Shown: piece by piece, positions 43,125 to 52,785 of the stretch
How positions within the stretch are numbered: position 1 is the stretch's first letter
Layout of the letters: the number at the start of each line of letters is the position of its first letter
Source: CAZSBG01 sp964605145
Lineage (GTDB): Bacteria > Zhuqueibacterota > Zhuqueibacteria > Thermofontimicrobiales > Thermofontimicrobiaceae
DNA: 64,000 nt
Direction of reading: 5' to 3'
Assembly (NCBI GenBank): GCA_964605145.1
Contig: CAZSBG010000007.1
Location: forward strand, 36,391 to 100,390
Notes under the pieces: model-generated
Told to the model about the DNA's origin: nothing
The model's database searches: none
The model's input: only the letters and a program-made list of their open reading frames with translations
Made by a program: the position numbers and the translations under genes

Positions 43125-44615
43125 ATGATAAACTCAAATCAAAAAATTCGCGCTTTACTTATCGAATCCAATCAGGGCTATGCACGATTAATCCGTGAAA
43201 TGCTTGTCTATTCAAAAGATTTTTCGTTCGAGCTGGAAAGCGTTAAAACTGTTGCGGATGCCGTGCAGCAATTAATGAAAGGTGGAATTGATATTGTTTT
43301 GCTTGACATATCTTCCATGGAAAACTGGGATATGCAAGCAATTCGGACACTGAGATATCATGGTTCTGAATTTCCAATTATTCTCCTTGCCTCAAAACAG
43401 GATGAGGCGATGGTCATGAACGCATTGAGAGATAATGTTCAGGACTACCTGGTTCGGGGACAAATGACAAGTCATCTCCTGGTTCGATCGATTCATTATT
43501 CAATTGAACGACACCGCAACCTGCTGGCGCTAAAAAACCAGGCGAAAAAACTGTACGCCAGCGAAAGTAATTTCCGAAGTCTCATCGCCAATAATGCTGA
43601 TGGCATGATTGTTTTTGACAAGGAGGGCAATGTTTTATTTGTTAATCCGGCCGCAAAAAGAATTTTCGGTGACAAAGAATCAATACTGTCAACAATAAGT
43701 GGTAAATTTTCGTTTTCTGCAAATGAGTTCTCAGAGCTTGAAATATCATCGGGAAAGGGAGCGCCCCATTTTGTTGAGATACGGCTCGCGGATACTGAAT
43801 GGCAGGGAAAGAAAGCACTTCTGGCCACACTTCGTAATATTACGCAACGGAAACGAACCGAACAGATACTGCAAAGACGGGAGAACGATCTATCCGATCA
43901 AAAAAGGCTTCTGGAATGGCAGGCTACAGAATTGAAAACGGTAAACCAGGAATTAAAAGATTTCGCGTCGATCATTTCACACGACTTGAAAGCGCCATTG
44001 CGTGCTATTGGATCATTAGCCAATTGGATCGCAAAAGACTACAGCGATAAATTCGATGAGGCGGGAAAATCCAATGTCAACTTACTCATTAACCGAGTGA
44101 AGCGAATGCACGATTTCATTGACGGCGTGCTACAATACTCGAAAGTGGGCAGGGTTCGCGAGGAAATGGTGCCAATCAACCTTAATGAAACCGTAAAAGA
44201 GATCATTGATTCATTAGCGCCGCCGGCTCACATTAAAATTAGCATTGCAAACGAATTACCAAATATTTATTTCGAAAGAACCAGAATTATACAGGTGCTG
44301 CAAAACTTGTTGAGCAATGCCATAAAATATATGGACAAACCGCATGGACATATAAAAATTGGCAGCTTTAATGAAAATGGAAACTGGAAATTTTACATTT
44401 CTGATAACGGTCCGGGTATAGAAGAAAAGTATTCCCAGAAAATATTTCAGATATTTCAAACACTGAATCCACGGGATGAAGTTGAGAGCACCGGGATTGG
44501 TTTGACACTTGTGAAAAAAATAGTGGAAATGTATGACGGCAAAATTTGGCTGGAATCGACTCCAGGCAAAGGGAGCACGTTCTTTTTTCAACTGCCGAGA
44601 AATGGAAAATCTTAA
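43125..44615 (+). CDS. Receiver-PAS-histidine kinase protein
   Basis: A 496-residue soluble protein: receiver (1-125; acceptor Asp in IVLLDISS; the conserved Lys position is Arg in YLVRG), PAS (about 145-255), short coiled coil, HisKA with IISHDLKAPLRAI and HATPase (NLLSNAIKYMDK, DNGPGIE, GIGLTLVKK). The kinase half is a near-duplicate of that in 41921..43072. The REC-PAS half resembles the following gene (44633..45337), which lacks a kinase. It is probably part of the same transcript (52 bp gap). Confidence 0.92.
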   Translation: MINSNQKIRALLIESNQGYARLIREMLVYSKDFSFELESVKTVADAVQQLMKGGIDIVLLDISSMENWDMQAIRTLRYHGSEFPIILLASKQDEAMVMNALRDNVQDYLVRGQMTSHLLVRSIHYSIERHRNLLALKNQAKKLYASESNFRSLIANNADGMIVFDKEGNVLFVNPAAKRIFGDKESILSTISGKFSFSANEFSELEISSGKGAPHFVEIRLADTEWQGKKALLATLRNITQRKRTEQILQRRENDLSDQKRLLEWQATELKTVNQELKDFASIISHDLKAPLRAIGSLANWIAKDYSDKFDEAGKSNVNLLINRVKRMHDFIDGVLQYSKVGRVREEMVPINLNETVKEIIDSLAPPAHIKISIANELPNIYFERTRIIQVLQNLLSNAIKYMDKPHGHIKIGSFNENGNWKFYISDNGPGIEEKYSQKIFQIFQTLNPRDEVESTGIGLTLVKKIVEMYDGKIWLESTPGKGSTFFFQLPRNGKS

Positions 44616-44632
44616 ATGTTTGGAGGTGCAAA

Positions 44633-45337
44633 ATGGATAATAAACTAAACATGTTACTCATTGAAGACGATTTGCTGGACGTAAAAATTTTTCAAAGAAC
44701 CATTCGGGATGAGGGGGATTCATTTAACTTAATCGTTGCAAACACGCTCGAAAAAAGCCGGGCAATTCTCGAAAAACAGTCCGTCGATCTGATATTTGTA
44801 GATCCAGGTTTGCCGGATAGCAGTGGCGTTGATACGATAGAACAGGTTCTTCGTCAGAGTCCTGACAAGCCTGTTATCATACTCACCGGCAGCGACGACG
44901 AAGAACTTCCACTTCAGGCGATTGAATTGGGAGCTCATGATTACCTCATCAAAGATACGATTGATAAACAATCGCTGAAACGTTCCATGCGGTACGCTTT
45001 GGAAAAAAATATGATAATGAATGAGTTAAAACAAAAATCAAAACAACTGGAACTGAGTGAAATCAGGTTTCATCATTTGATCGAAAACAATTCTGACAGC
45101 ACCCTGATAATCAACAAGGACGGTGTTGTAAAATATGTGAACAAAGCCGCTGAAAATCAATTTGGACGAAGCCAGGAGAGTTTTGTCGGAAGAGTATTTG
45201 ACTATCCCATTCAAAAGGAAGGCATGTCAGAAATCACCATAAACGTCAATGGAAAATCTAAACTACAGGAAATTGAAGTTCTCCAAACTGAATGGCTCGG
45301 CGAAAAAGCGTACCTGGTTTCGCTGCGACAAAACTAA
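44633..45337 (+). CDS. Receiver-PAS protein without kinase module
   Basis: A 234-residue protein with a receiver (acceptor Asp in LIFVDPGLPD) and a PAS domain (about 135-232), ending right after the strand TEWLGEKAYLVSLR. The equivalent TEWQGKKALLATLR in 43125..44615 is followed by the linker and kinase. It therefore looks like the REC-PAS half of a kinase that lost or never had its output half. GGAGGTG before the ATG at 44633 fixes the start; the longer frame from 44546 overlaps the previous gene. It may act as a phosphate sink or regulator. Confidence 0.9.
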   Translation: MDNKLNMLLIEDDLLDVKIFQRTIRDEGDSFNLIVANTLEKSRAILEKQSVDLIFVDPGLPDSSGVDTIEQVLRQSPDKPVIILTGSDDEELPLQAIELGAHDYLIKDTIDKQSLKRSMRYALEKNMIMNELKQKSKQLELSEIRFHHLIENNSDSTLIINKDGVVKYVNKAAENQFGRSQESFVGRVFDYPIQKEGMSEITINVNGKSKLQEIEVLQTEWLGEKAYLVSLRQN

Positions 45338-45391
45338 ATCATGTGAAGAATATATTGATCATCAAAAAAAATTTTTTAACCTGAGGAATCA

Positions 45392-45805
45392 ATGCACAAT
45401 ACAATTCCAACTTTACTGGTGGAAGATGATCAGGTCGATGTAATGACTGTGAAGCGTGCGATTAAAGAATTGGGCGTACCCAATGCTTTGGAGGTCGTTA
45501 GAAATGGCGTGGAAGCGCTGAAATTCTTAAGGGAAGAAAAAAAGAAAAAGACCTGTTTAATCCTGTTAGATCTGAATATGCCAAAAATGAACGGACTGGA
45601 ATTCATAAAAGAATTAAAAAATGATCCTGTTCTACAAAAATGCCCGATCATTGTTCTCACAACCTCCAATGAACAACAGGACAAACAGGATTGCTTCCGC
45701 CTAAGTGTGGCCGGCTATTTCGTTAAACCGGTCGATTATTTTGAATTTGTGAAAGTCATCAAAATTATTACTGATTATTGGACAGTCAGTGAATTTCCTG
45801 TCTGA
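45392..45805 (+). CDS. Rcp1-like single-domain response regulator
   Basis: A 137-residue stand-alone receiver of the Rcp1 type that pairs with bacteriophytochrome-like kinases. It has LVEDDQVDV near the N-terminus, the acceptor Asp in LILLDLNMPKMNG, TTS near residue 90 and the Lys in YFVKPVD. A CCTGAGGAATCA leader precedes the ATG. It is the last of five signalling genes and faces the convergent Ig-like lipoprotein gene. It is the likely phosphate acceptor for the 41921 and/or 43125 kinases. Confidence 0.93.
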   Translation: MHNTIPTLLVEDDQVDVMTVKRAIKELGVPNALEVVRNGVEALKFLREEKKKKTCLILLDLNMPKMNGLEFIKELKNDPVLQKCPIIVLTTSNEQQDKQDCFRLSVAGYFVKPVDYFEFVKVIKIITDYWTVSEFPV

Positions 45806-45872
45806 TTGATTCTTGCCGCACTTTCAATCTATCTGTGATATTGATTTGAATGAATATCTGACCTTGTTTCAA

Positions 45873-47261
45873 TCAATTCGATATACCTGAAATTTCCAAT
45901 GCGGCGGAACCGTTTGGTCCGGCCGTGCTCACCTTGATGTATATCGATTTCGCCACCACTGTATCAGCATTTGCATCGGCGAGCGTGAATGAAAAATTCG
46001 TATAATAGCGACTTTGCGTATCCGGCAGTGTTTCGTCTGTTGCACCTCGAATTTCCACCAACTCTCCATCGACTGTCACGGAAATGCTCGTACCGCTGGT
46101 CAATGGATTTAAATTCTGATCGCACACCGTGTAATTAAATAGCTGAGAACCACCATTGGGGATGTTAAATGCTGTCGGTTCGATTGAAATTGTGGGGATG
46201 CCGGAAAAAAGTACAATGGCGTCCGAAGAAATTGAACTCTGCTCCTCATTCACAGAGCTTGCTGTAACGGTTGCAAATCCAGGCCCGAGCGTTGGATGCT
46301 CAGGTCTTGGTTCAGCAGATATTAAATTAACACTGGCCTGTCCCAATTCATTGGTCATGGCTGAACCCTGAATTATCCCGCCGGTTGTGGTGAAGTAAAT
46401 CGCCGTACCCTCTTTGACCGGATTCCCGTATTTATCTCCGACAAACGCGGTGAGAATATCAGTTACACCAAAATGATTGTAGCCGGGAATATTCAACACA
46501 TCCGCCGCCAGACTGAAATGCGCCGCATCCGGCAGTCCGCCATGAATCGCTATTGCGACCGGCTGAGAGCGAATACTGCTACCGCCCTCGATGGTTTCAG
46601 CAATGACCTGAACCACCCCGGCTTTGGTTCCGCTGGTTAAATAAACGGACGCCAAACCAATATCTGACGTATTGGTTTTTGAGGGATAAATAAATTCTCC
46701 GCCATCAGGTCCGGAGCCAATTGAAAATGATACTTCAACCGAGTGGTCAGCATCGATGGGAATGCCACTGGAATCCAGCACGACAAAGGTCAGTTTTACC
46801 GTTTCCGCTGCCCCGCTTTCATGCACGCCGATTCGCTGCGCCGATTGTGATGACAGGCTAATACTGGCTGCTTCCGCCGATGTATTGGGTGTGTGCGCTG
46901 TTGGCAGCAGCCGGAATGTTGGTATGTCAATTGAACGGCCAGGCACGGCCAGAACGGCCGTCGTATCCGGAACATAACTTTCCTTGAACGCAATGACATC
47001 GATATCCATGCTGCTCGAAACCGACAATTCCATTGAAAACTGTCCCAGCGAATCTGTCATTTCAATGATCTCCGGCGAAACTTCCCCAATTTTAATAATC
47101 GCATTTTCAATGGGCATATCTGTAGAATTATTCAAAACAAGCCCGCTCAGTGTTACAAGGTCACTCGCTTCCGGCTCTTCCGATTCTGTTGGTGATTCAC
47201 ACCCCAAAAATATGCTGCTGACGAGTGCTATCCCTAAAATTATAAACAATATTTTTTTCAT
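45873..47261 (-). CDS. Lipoprotein with Ig-like (invasin-type) domains
   Basis: A 462-residue surface lipoprotein. Signal IILGIALVSSIFLGC has a proper lipobox, with Cys at about residue 21. A carboxypeptidase-regulatory-like domain (about 35-125) is followed by two bacterial Ig-like (Big_1/invasin type) domains (VTLSGLVLNNS, LTFVVLDSSGIPIDADHSV, DILTAFVGDKYGNPVKEGT) and a further beta domain to the C-terminus. The ATG at 47261 follows GGAG; the frame opens at 47309. It is 69 bp downstream of the secretin on the same strand, so it may be an accessory outer-membrane or adhesin component of the pilus operon. Confidence 0.88.
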   Translation of the reverse strand: MKKILFIILGIALVSSIFLGCESPTESEEPEASDLVTLSGLVLNNSTDMPIENAIIKIGEVSPEIIEMTDSLGQFSMELSVSSSMDIDVIAFKESYVPDTTAVLAVPGRSIDIPTFRLLPTAHTPNTSAEAASISLSSQSAQRIGVHESGAAETVKLTFVVLDSSGIPIDADHSVEVSFSIGSGPDGGEFIYPSKTNTSDIGLASVYLTSGTKAGVVQVIAETIEGGSSIRSQPVAIAIHGGLPDAAHFSLAADVLNIPGYNHFGVTDILTAFVGDKYGNPVKEGTAIYFTTTGGIIQGSAMTNELGQASVNLISAEPRPEHPTLGPGFATVTASSVNEEQSSISSDAIVLFSGIPTISIEPTAFNIPNGGSQLFNYTVCDQNLNPLTSGTSISVTVDGELVEIRGATDETLPDTQSRYYTNFSFTLADANADTVVAKSIYIKVSTAGPNGSAALEISGISN

Positions 47262-47330
47262 TTTTTTCTCCAGGCAAAGTTGAAAATCCTGAATTAATTT
47301 ACCGACCATCTATGAATAAAACAGTTTAGC

Positions 47331-48563
47331 TTATCCTATTGAATCGGTATTTTTCAAATATTTATTAATTTCCTTCCAGAACTTCATTTCTTTTTTTATT
47401 TTTGAAGGATCAGTTACATCTTTAAATCTGAGCTTTCTCTGTAATCGATCTTCAAGAGTGGGCAGCAATTCAGCATGGAGCAGAATGATCAATTCTTTTT
47501 TGACCACTTTTTTCGCATCAAAGCCAAAAAGATATTTCAAACCAAAAAACCACCAGGGCAAATTTTTCAGTACAGGGATGCCTTCGCGGGTATGCGATTC
47601 TTCGTTCACGTACAATCCCCCGATAATGGTCTCCTCGCCATCCAATAACAGCACCGATGTTTTTGCAAAGGATTTTTTAATTTCCAGCCCGCTGTTCCCG
47701 GTGGATGTATTGCTTCGCTCTATGTTCAAATCGAGATGAATGAAATATGTGGAATCGTGCATCAAAACTTCCGGCGTCACTTTGATGATCGAGCCGGTGG
47801 AAAACATCTGGGTGACGGAATTTCCGGCAAAATCCTTGATAGTGACAGCCACATCGCTGCCCACCTGAATTTTCCCTTCCTGCTCGGATCGCACCGTAAT
47901 TTGGGGACTGGCCACGACATCACCGATCTGATCGTTTTCCATAGCTTTGAACACAGCCACCAAACTTCCAAAGTCCACTTCAGGCGCTATTCCCAATTCG
48001 AACAATCCGGTTTTCGTTTCCGCCGCTGACATTCGGGCGCCCAGGTTCACATCATTGCCCCGGAACAAATCCCAGTTGAATCCGAGCTGCCGCAGTTTGG
48101 AGCCGTCCGCCTCAAAGAAAATTGCGGAAATAACCACTTCGCGCGTTCTGAAAAATTTATCGCCCTTGGTTTCCTGAACTGGCTCTTCGACTTCTTCCTG
48201 GTCAGGAGGAAGTGTCTGTTCAATTTTGATGATTTTCAGGTAATCTGAAAATTCTTCGTACCACAACACATTTTTTCGAAGGATAAGCTCCAGCGCATCG
48301 AACCAGTACATTTTATCGACATCGATGCCAATGGGAGTCTCTCTCTCCTCCGGATCAATGATAACTTTGTGATAGAACTTTTTGCACAGGTAATTCAAAA
48401 TATCCAATGCCTGGTTGAACGGCATGGTCTTTGACATGGAAATAATTTCTTCCGGCGCAATCTGGGCTTTTTTTAATTCCCTGGGTCGATTCAATTGCGA
48501 GTACACGTCCCCATGCATCATTAACAGCAACAACATCAGGAAACCCATATATTTAAGTTTCAT
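47331..48563 (-). CDS. Short secretin (PilQ/GspD-like)
   Basis: A 410-residue outer-membrane secretin. Signal peptide (MGFLMLLLLMMHGDVYSQ) and an N0-like/STN-like domain (about 30-120) are followed by the secretin core (about 180-385) with VVASPQITVRSEQEGKIQVG, SIIKVTPEV and ETIIGGLY...GIPVLKNLP. It is shorter than typical PilQ or GspD and has no AMIN or multiple N1 domains. The ATG at 48563 follows AGAGAG and is preferred to the upstream TTG at 48581. Multimers form the outer-membrane channel. Downstream of the PilO-PilP fusion in the operon. Confidence 0.92.
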   Translation of the reverse strand: MKLKYMGFLMLLLLMMHGDVYSQLNRPRELKKAQIAPEEIISMSKTMPFNQALDILNYLCKKFYHKVIIDPEERETPIGIDVDKMYWFDALELILRKNVLWYEEFSDYLKIIKIEQTLPPDQEEVEEPVQETKGDKFFRTREVVISAIFFEADGSKLRQLGFNWDLFRGNDVNLGARMSAAETKTGLFELGIAPEVDFGSLVAVFKAMENDQIGDVVASPQITVRSEQEGKIQVGSDVAVTIKDFAGNSVTQMFSTGSIIKVTPEVLMHDSTYFIHLDLNIERSNTSTGNSGLEIKKSFAKTSVLLLDGEETIIGGLYVNEESHTREGIPVLKNLPWWFFGLKYLFGFDAKKVVKKELIILLHAELLPTLEDRLQRKLRFKDVTDPSKIKKEMKFWKEINKYLKNTDSIG

Positions 48564-48676
48564 TTCAGTGCTCTCTTTCAATGGATATGTGTGAACGAAA
48601 TTTTTTTAGAATTATTCAATGCACTTTTCAACAGATATCTTACACAGTTAGAACATCTCTAAAATTTACCAAAACT

Positions 48677-49570
48677 CTATTTTCTGAATCGAAGTCGCAG
48701 CACAAACTTTTGAACTTTTCCGTTTTTATTCAGCGAGAATTCAACCTGATTTTTTGCAACATCGATTTTTGTGACATACCCCAGATAAACCTTTTCCCCA
48801 ACCTGTATAACCCTTACTTTACCGTGGTGATCGGCGATAAAAGCCTTGCCGGGAATCACCGCCTTCAATTCTGATCGTTCCACCTCAATTAAATTCCCGC
48901 GATTGGGCGGCAGATTTCGCTTGACTCGAGGATTAAAGGGATCTTTAAATTCATTCACTTCCACGCTGGCTAAATCCCGTTTGATCGCCGGCAAATCATG
49001 CACATCGGCGAACATGGCGCACAACTCCAGGTCAAACGTGATGATTAAGTTGGAGCCACCTCGTCTTCGTTGAGCGCTTTCCACGCCGCGCAAACTCAGA
49101 TTTTTCAATTTATAGATTTGAGGTCCCCGCTCGATGTACCAAATAAATTTATAAATATCTTCAAACGATCCTTCGCCTTTAATATTATATAAATTGTAAC
49201 CATACTCCCCGGACATCACTCTTTCTGTGTAAACGATATCGAATTTCAAATCGCCGGCGTACTGAACGATGGAATTTAGATAGGCATACGTGTGGGAGGA
49301 GGTGTCGTCTGACACAATTTGTTTGTCAAGATTTGCCAGCTTCAGCTCTTCTTCAGCAATGAGTTTCTGCAACTTAATAAATTGAACTTCCACCCCATCC
49401 AGACCGGCGATCTGGTGAGCCACCTTGCCCAGCTCTGTTTTCAGTCTGCTCGATTTCTTCGGGTACGAATAAAGAATGAAAAATCCGCCAACCAGTAAAA
49501 TCACTACGATAAAAGTTGACAAAATCAATGTATTCCGAGTTTTATAAGACATGGCTGCTTTGTATTTCAT
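48677..49570 (-). CDS. PilO-PilP fusion protein
   Basis: A 297-residue inner-membrane protein. One membrane helix (about 15-35) is followed by a coiled coil (about 38-80), a PilO-like periplasmic ferredoxin-like domain (about 90-185), and after a KDPFNP linker a PilP-like beta domain (about 215-297; LKAVIPGKAFIADHHGKV, VIQVGEKVYLGYV). In type IV pili PilO dimerises with PilN, and the lipoprotein PilP links them to the secretin. Here both functions appear in one chain, without a lipobox. It lies between pilMN (upstream) and the secretin. The PilP assignment rests on visible strand pattern and context, not on strong motifs. Confidence 0.85.
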   Translation of the reverse strand: MKYKAAMSYKTRNTLILSTFIVVILLVGGFFILYSYPKKSSRLKTELGKVAHQIAGLDGVEVQFIKLQKLIAEEELKLANLDKQIVSDDTSSHTYAYLNSIVQYAGDLKFDIVYTERVMSGEYGYNLYNIKGEGSFEDIYKFIWYIERGPQIYKLKNLSLRGVESAQRRRGGSNLIITFDLELCAMFADVHDLPAIKRDLASVEVNEFKDPFNPRVKRNLPPNRGNLIEVERSELKAVIPGKAFIADHHGKVRVIQVGEKVYLGYVTKIDVAKNQVEFSLNKNGKVQKFVLRLRFRK

Positions 49571-49628
49571 AACTGAACCGGCATTTTAAATTATTGAATA
49601 TTCAATGAATTAAGAGTCCTCTGCAAAC

Positions 49629-51446
49629 TCAATTGGGGGCCGCATTTTTTTCACTTGCAGAATTTTCTTCACTGGCAATGGCTTCAGCCACAAGCATTTT
49701 TTTGAAATCCGGCCGACGATCCCTGACTTCCGCTTCAATTTCAAAACTGAACACGGTTTTATTATTGATTTCCTGAATCAACACCTGTTTCAATACCGAA
49801 TTCTGAAGTGAATCAGAAAATGCAGGAATCTTATTTCGATTCATGGCATACCCCTTCAATGTCGCGCGTCCCTGTCCAAATTTGGATATTTCCGTGATCC
49901 AGACCATCCCGACATGTTCGGCCTTTTCAGTGACCTCCTTCAAAAATGTGCTCCAGGTATACGTTCCAACAACCAAAGAGTCGAGCACTCCGAATGTATT
50001 GACATAGTAATTATATTTATTCTTTTCGGTTCCAAGTTTGGTGTTCAGGTCTTGCAAATATGCCAGTTCGGCTTTTTTCTGCTTCAGGGAGTTTTGCATA
50101 TTGTCCACTGTTTTCCCAAACTGAATTATTTTTACAGTGAATAAAAAAGTAAGCAACGGAATGAGCACAAATAAAGTCCAGCCGAACACGCCCAGTTTCA
50201 GCACTTTCTGTTCTTCACGAATCTTGAATGGAATCAGATCGACATGATAAAAGCCATTATTGGATAAATCAATCGCACGCCATGCAGCGCCCAATGGGAC
50301 GGCAAAATTAGGCAAATCATCGATTATACGATTTTCTCCTGTCATATTTTCCAGATTCATTAGTTGAACGCCCTGGATGTTCACACTTTCATCAAACCAA
50401 TCGTGGAAAGCCTTGTCAAATTCTTCTCTGCACGCTCCCCCGGTTAAAATGATATTATCAACGTCTGAAATACTCAGATTGTCTTGCTCCAACAACAGTC
50501 GGCTTCGAATTTTATTGGCCAATTCATTAAGCGCTTCCCGGGATGGGAAAAATTGTTCGATGCCTTCGCCGATAATGGGAGAAATATAACTCAGTTTATT
50601 TCCATCCATAAATATAATTCGACTGAATTCATTGCCGACATAGACGATCACGCTGGTTTCTTCCTCGCTGAAGCTGTAATTTTCTTTTACCAGATTAACT
50701 ATGGAAGCCTCCGCACTTTCCACCACAGCAACCTGGGGCATGCGAATTTCAAGATTGTTTCGCAGTCTATCAATAATATTGAGTAATCCAATTTCCGGCT
50801 GCCGAACGATACTCATCAATGATCCATCCATGAGTTCCAGATTGTGCATTGTTTCAGGTTTAATGACTTCGCTGTCTGATTTCTGTTTTAACAATTCCTC
50901 GACAATCCTTTTATTCAGCTTTTTACCGGAAAGCCCCCACGTGCTGTCAAAATGACTGTAGTACAACTGCGGCTCTGGAATACTCACCGCAATTTTCAGT
51001 TTTCGGTTTGGATACCTGTTCAAAAGGTCGCGAATGATAGTAAAATTATTATGGGGATCTTCGTCGAATTCTTCATCCACCAAATACTCGTCCTCGATTT
51101 CTGATGTGATATATGGTGATTTTTCATCGTTCTTTTCAGAGGAATCTTCTGCCATTTCCAGATCGGGGTCCAGGGCATCCAGCTTTTTTATTTCCGAAGT
51201 GATATCGATGGGTGCAGATTCAGCTATTTTTTCTGTGTCGATTTCTTTTTCAGTTTTCTCGGAATCAAACGATTCCTGCAACACAATTTTTTCGGCATCT
51301 ACAAGTCTAAACTGTCCCTGATATTTTTCGAGCCACACAGCCTGAAGGCTCAAACCGTCGACAAACAGTCCCAGCGCCAGGCTATCATTATTTTCCGGTC
51401 GTTTCAATTTTTGAATCGTGTTATTCAATTTCATCAAGGTTTTCAT
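49629..51446 (-). CDS. PilM-PilN fusion protein
   Basis: A 605-residue protein. Residues about 20-395 are PilM/actin-like: phosphate-1 segment ALGLFVDGLS, phosphate-2 VIVYVGNEFS, adenosine motif DNIILTGGA. They carry a large acidic insert at about 60-115. Residues about 395-600 are PilN-like: VDLIPFKIRE (the INLLP-type PilM-binding peptide) near 400, one membrane helix at about 415-437, coiled coil, and a periplasmic domain. In most type IV pili PilM is a separate cytoplasmic protein that clasps the N-terminus of PilN; here they are joined. An AAAGGTG leader precedes the ATG. It sits in the order pilT, pilMN, pilOP, secretin. Confidence 0.9.
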   Translation of the reverse strand: MKTLMKLNNTIQKLKRPENNDSLALGLFVDGLSLQAVWLEKYQGQFRLVDAEKIVLQESFDSEKTEKEIDTEKIAESAPIDITSEIKKLDALDPDLEMAEDSSEKNDEKSPYITSEIEDEYLVDEEFDEDPHNNFTIIRDLLNRYPNRKLKIAVSIPEPQLYYSHFDSTWGLSGKKLNKRIVEELLKQKSDSEVIKPETMHNLELMDGSLMSIVRQPEIGLLNIIDRLRNNLEIRMPQVAVVESAEASIVNLVKENYSFSEEETSVIVYVGNEFSRIIFMDGNKLSYISPIIGEGIEQFFPSREALNELANKIRSRLLLEQDNLSISDVDNIILTGGACREEFDKAFHDWFDESVNIQGVQLMNLENMTGENRIIDDLPNFAVPLGAAWRAIDLSNNGFYHVDLIPFKIREEQKVLKLGVFGWTLFVLIPLLTFLFTVKIIQFGKTVDNMQNSLKQKKAELAYLQDLNTKLGTEKNKYNYYVNTFGVLDSLVVGTYTWSTFLKEVTEKAEHVGMVWITEISKFGQGRATLKGYAMNRNKIPAFSDSLQNSVLKQVLIQEINNKTVFSFEIEAEVRDRRPDFKKMLVAEAIASEENSASEKNAAPN

Positions 51447-51473
51447 TTTTCACCTTTGTTTCAAAGCTAAAAA

Positions 51474-52709
51474 TTACATCGAGCTCAAAATCTGCTTCAT
51501 TCTGCGCTTATTATTTGCATGGTTGAAGGCGGTTTCCACCGATATTTTTCGGTCCTGGTAAAGCCGCTTCAGGTCCTGTTCCATTGTTGTCATACCATAT
51601 TTGGAGCCCTCGCTGATCATCTGATAGATTTCACCGGTATTATTATTTTTGATGGCTGCTTTCGTGGACGGGGTCATCACCAGCACCTCCTTTGCCAGGG
51701 TCAGTTTTCCCTCAAGCGTGGGAACAAGTTTTTGTGACACCACGCAACGGAGCACATCTGCCAATCGGTTGCGAACGCGCTCCTGTTCAATGGGTGGGAT
51801 TTCGCCAATAATTCTGTCGATACTTTCCACGGCCGAAGAAGTGTGCAGCGTGGAAAACACTTTGTGTCCACTGTCAGCCACTTCCAGGCCGGACATGATT
51901 GTATCCGGGTCGCGCATCTCACCGATGATGATAATATCCGGGTCCTGTCGCAAAGCCTCGATGGTGCCCTTTTTGAACGACATTGTATCGCGCCCCACTT
52001 CGCGATGTCGCACAATGCACCGCTTTGACCGGTGTACAAATTCCACCGGTGACGCAATTATGATGATATGCGCATCCACCGATCGGTTGTTCAAATCCAC
52101 AATGGCATCCAGCGTGCTGCTTTTTCCTGATCCAGTAATCCCGGTGATGAGAATCAAACCTTCTTTGGTATTCGCAAGATTAAAAATTCGTGTCACACTT
52201 TGATGAAAACCGAATCCTTCGTAGGGACGAATTTCGGTATTTATCGCTCTCATATTCAATGCCAGGGCGTCCAGATCAAAATAGACATCGGCCCGATGGC
52301 GTGCTACTTTTTCTTTTAGTTTAAATGTATAAGAGAAATCGAAATTGCGGTTTTTAAAAAGGGCATCTCTTTGCCCTTGCATGAGAATTGCCTGAATTAA
52401 AATATTGGTTTCATCAATTTCAAAGTTTCCGAATTCCGGCACGGGCTTTTTGCTGCCCTGAGATCGCAGCCAGATCATGCCTTTAGCTGCCCAGCCGCCA
52501 AGATCAATGTCCGATGCATCGATTTCCCGCATGCGCGTTAAAAAGCTGTGTATCAAATTTCCGAGCGCCAGTCGCTGTTTTTCAGACATTTTTTCAATGA
52601 TCTCATCGCCGATGAACTGCTGCCGGTCGATTCCGATGAGTGTTTGGGGTATTTTGTTTGTCGCACTATTCAAGATATCTTTTGCTTCATTTATAAAATT
52701 GCGATTCAT
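51474..52709 (-). CDS. pilT: PilT-like ATPase
   Basis: A 411-residue hexameric ATPase of the PilT family, which retracts type IV pili. Walker A is GITGSGKSST near residue 190, Walker B DPDIIIIGEMRDPDT near 265 and the His box GHKVFSTLHTSS near 288. The Asp box, normally IEDPIEFVH, reads IASPVEFVH (Glu-Asp replaced by Ala-Ser). It has an extra N-terminal region of about 80 residues before the usual fold. Gene order puts it before pilMN. It may be a retraction or second assembly ATPase; the altered Asp box could modify activity. Confidence 0.92.
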   Translation of the reverse strand: MNRNFINEAKDILNSATNKIPQTLIGIDRQQFIGDEIIEKMSEKQRLALGNLIHSFLTRMREIDASDIDLGGWAAKGMIWLRSQGSKKPVPEFGNFEIDETNILIQAILMQGQRDALFKNRNFDFSYTFKLKEKVARHRADVYFDLDALALNMRAINTEIRPYEGFGFHQSVTRIFNLANTKEGLILITGITGSGKSSTLDAIVDLNNRSVDAHIIIIASPVEFVHRSKRCIVRHREVGRDTMSFKKGTIEALRQDPDIIIIGEMRDPDTIMSGLEVADSGHKVFSTLHTSSAVESIDRIIGEIPPIEQERVRNRLADVLRCVVSQKLVPTLEGKLTLAKEVLVMTPSTKAAIKNNNTGEIYQMISEGSKYGMTTMEQDLKRLYQDRKISVETAFNHANNKRRMKQILSSM

Positions 52710-52785
52710 TGATTCACTGTCCTGAATTTTATTTCATTTTTATCGTATATTTCGTTTTCATGCGTGAATGCTTGAAATTAAAAAT

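Noticed and set aside
44546..44632. Longer N-terminus of the REC-PAS protein
   Set aside because: The upstream extension overlaps the preceding kinase gene; GGAGGTG directly before the ATG at 44633 marks the real start.
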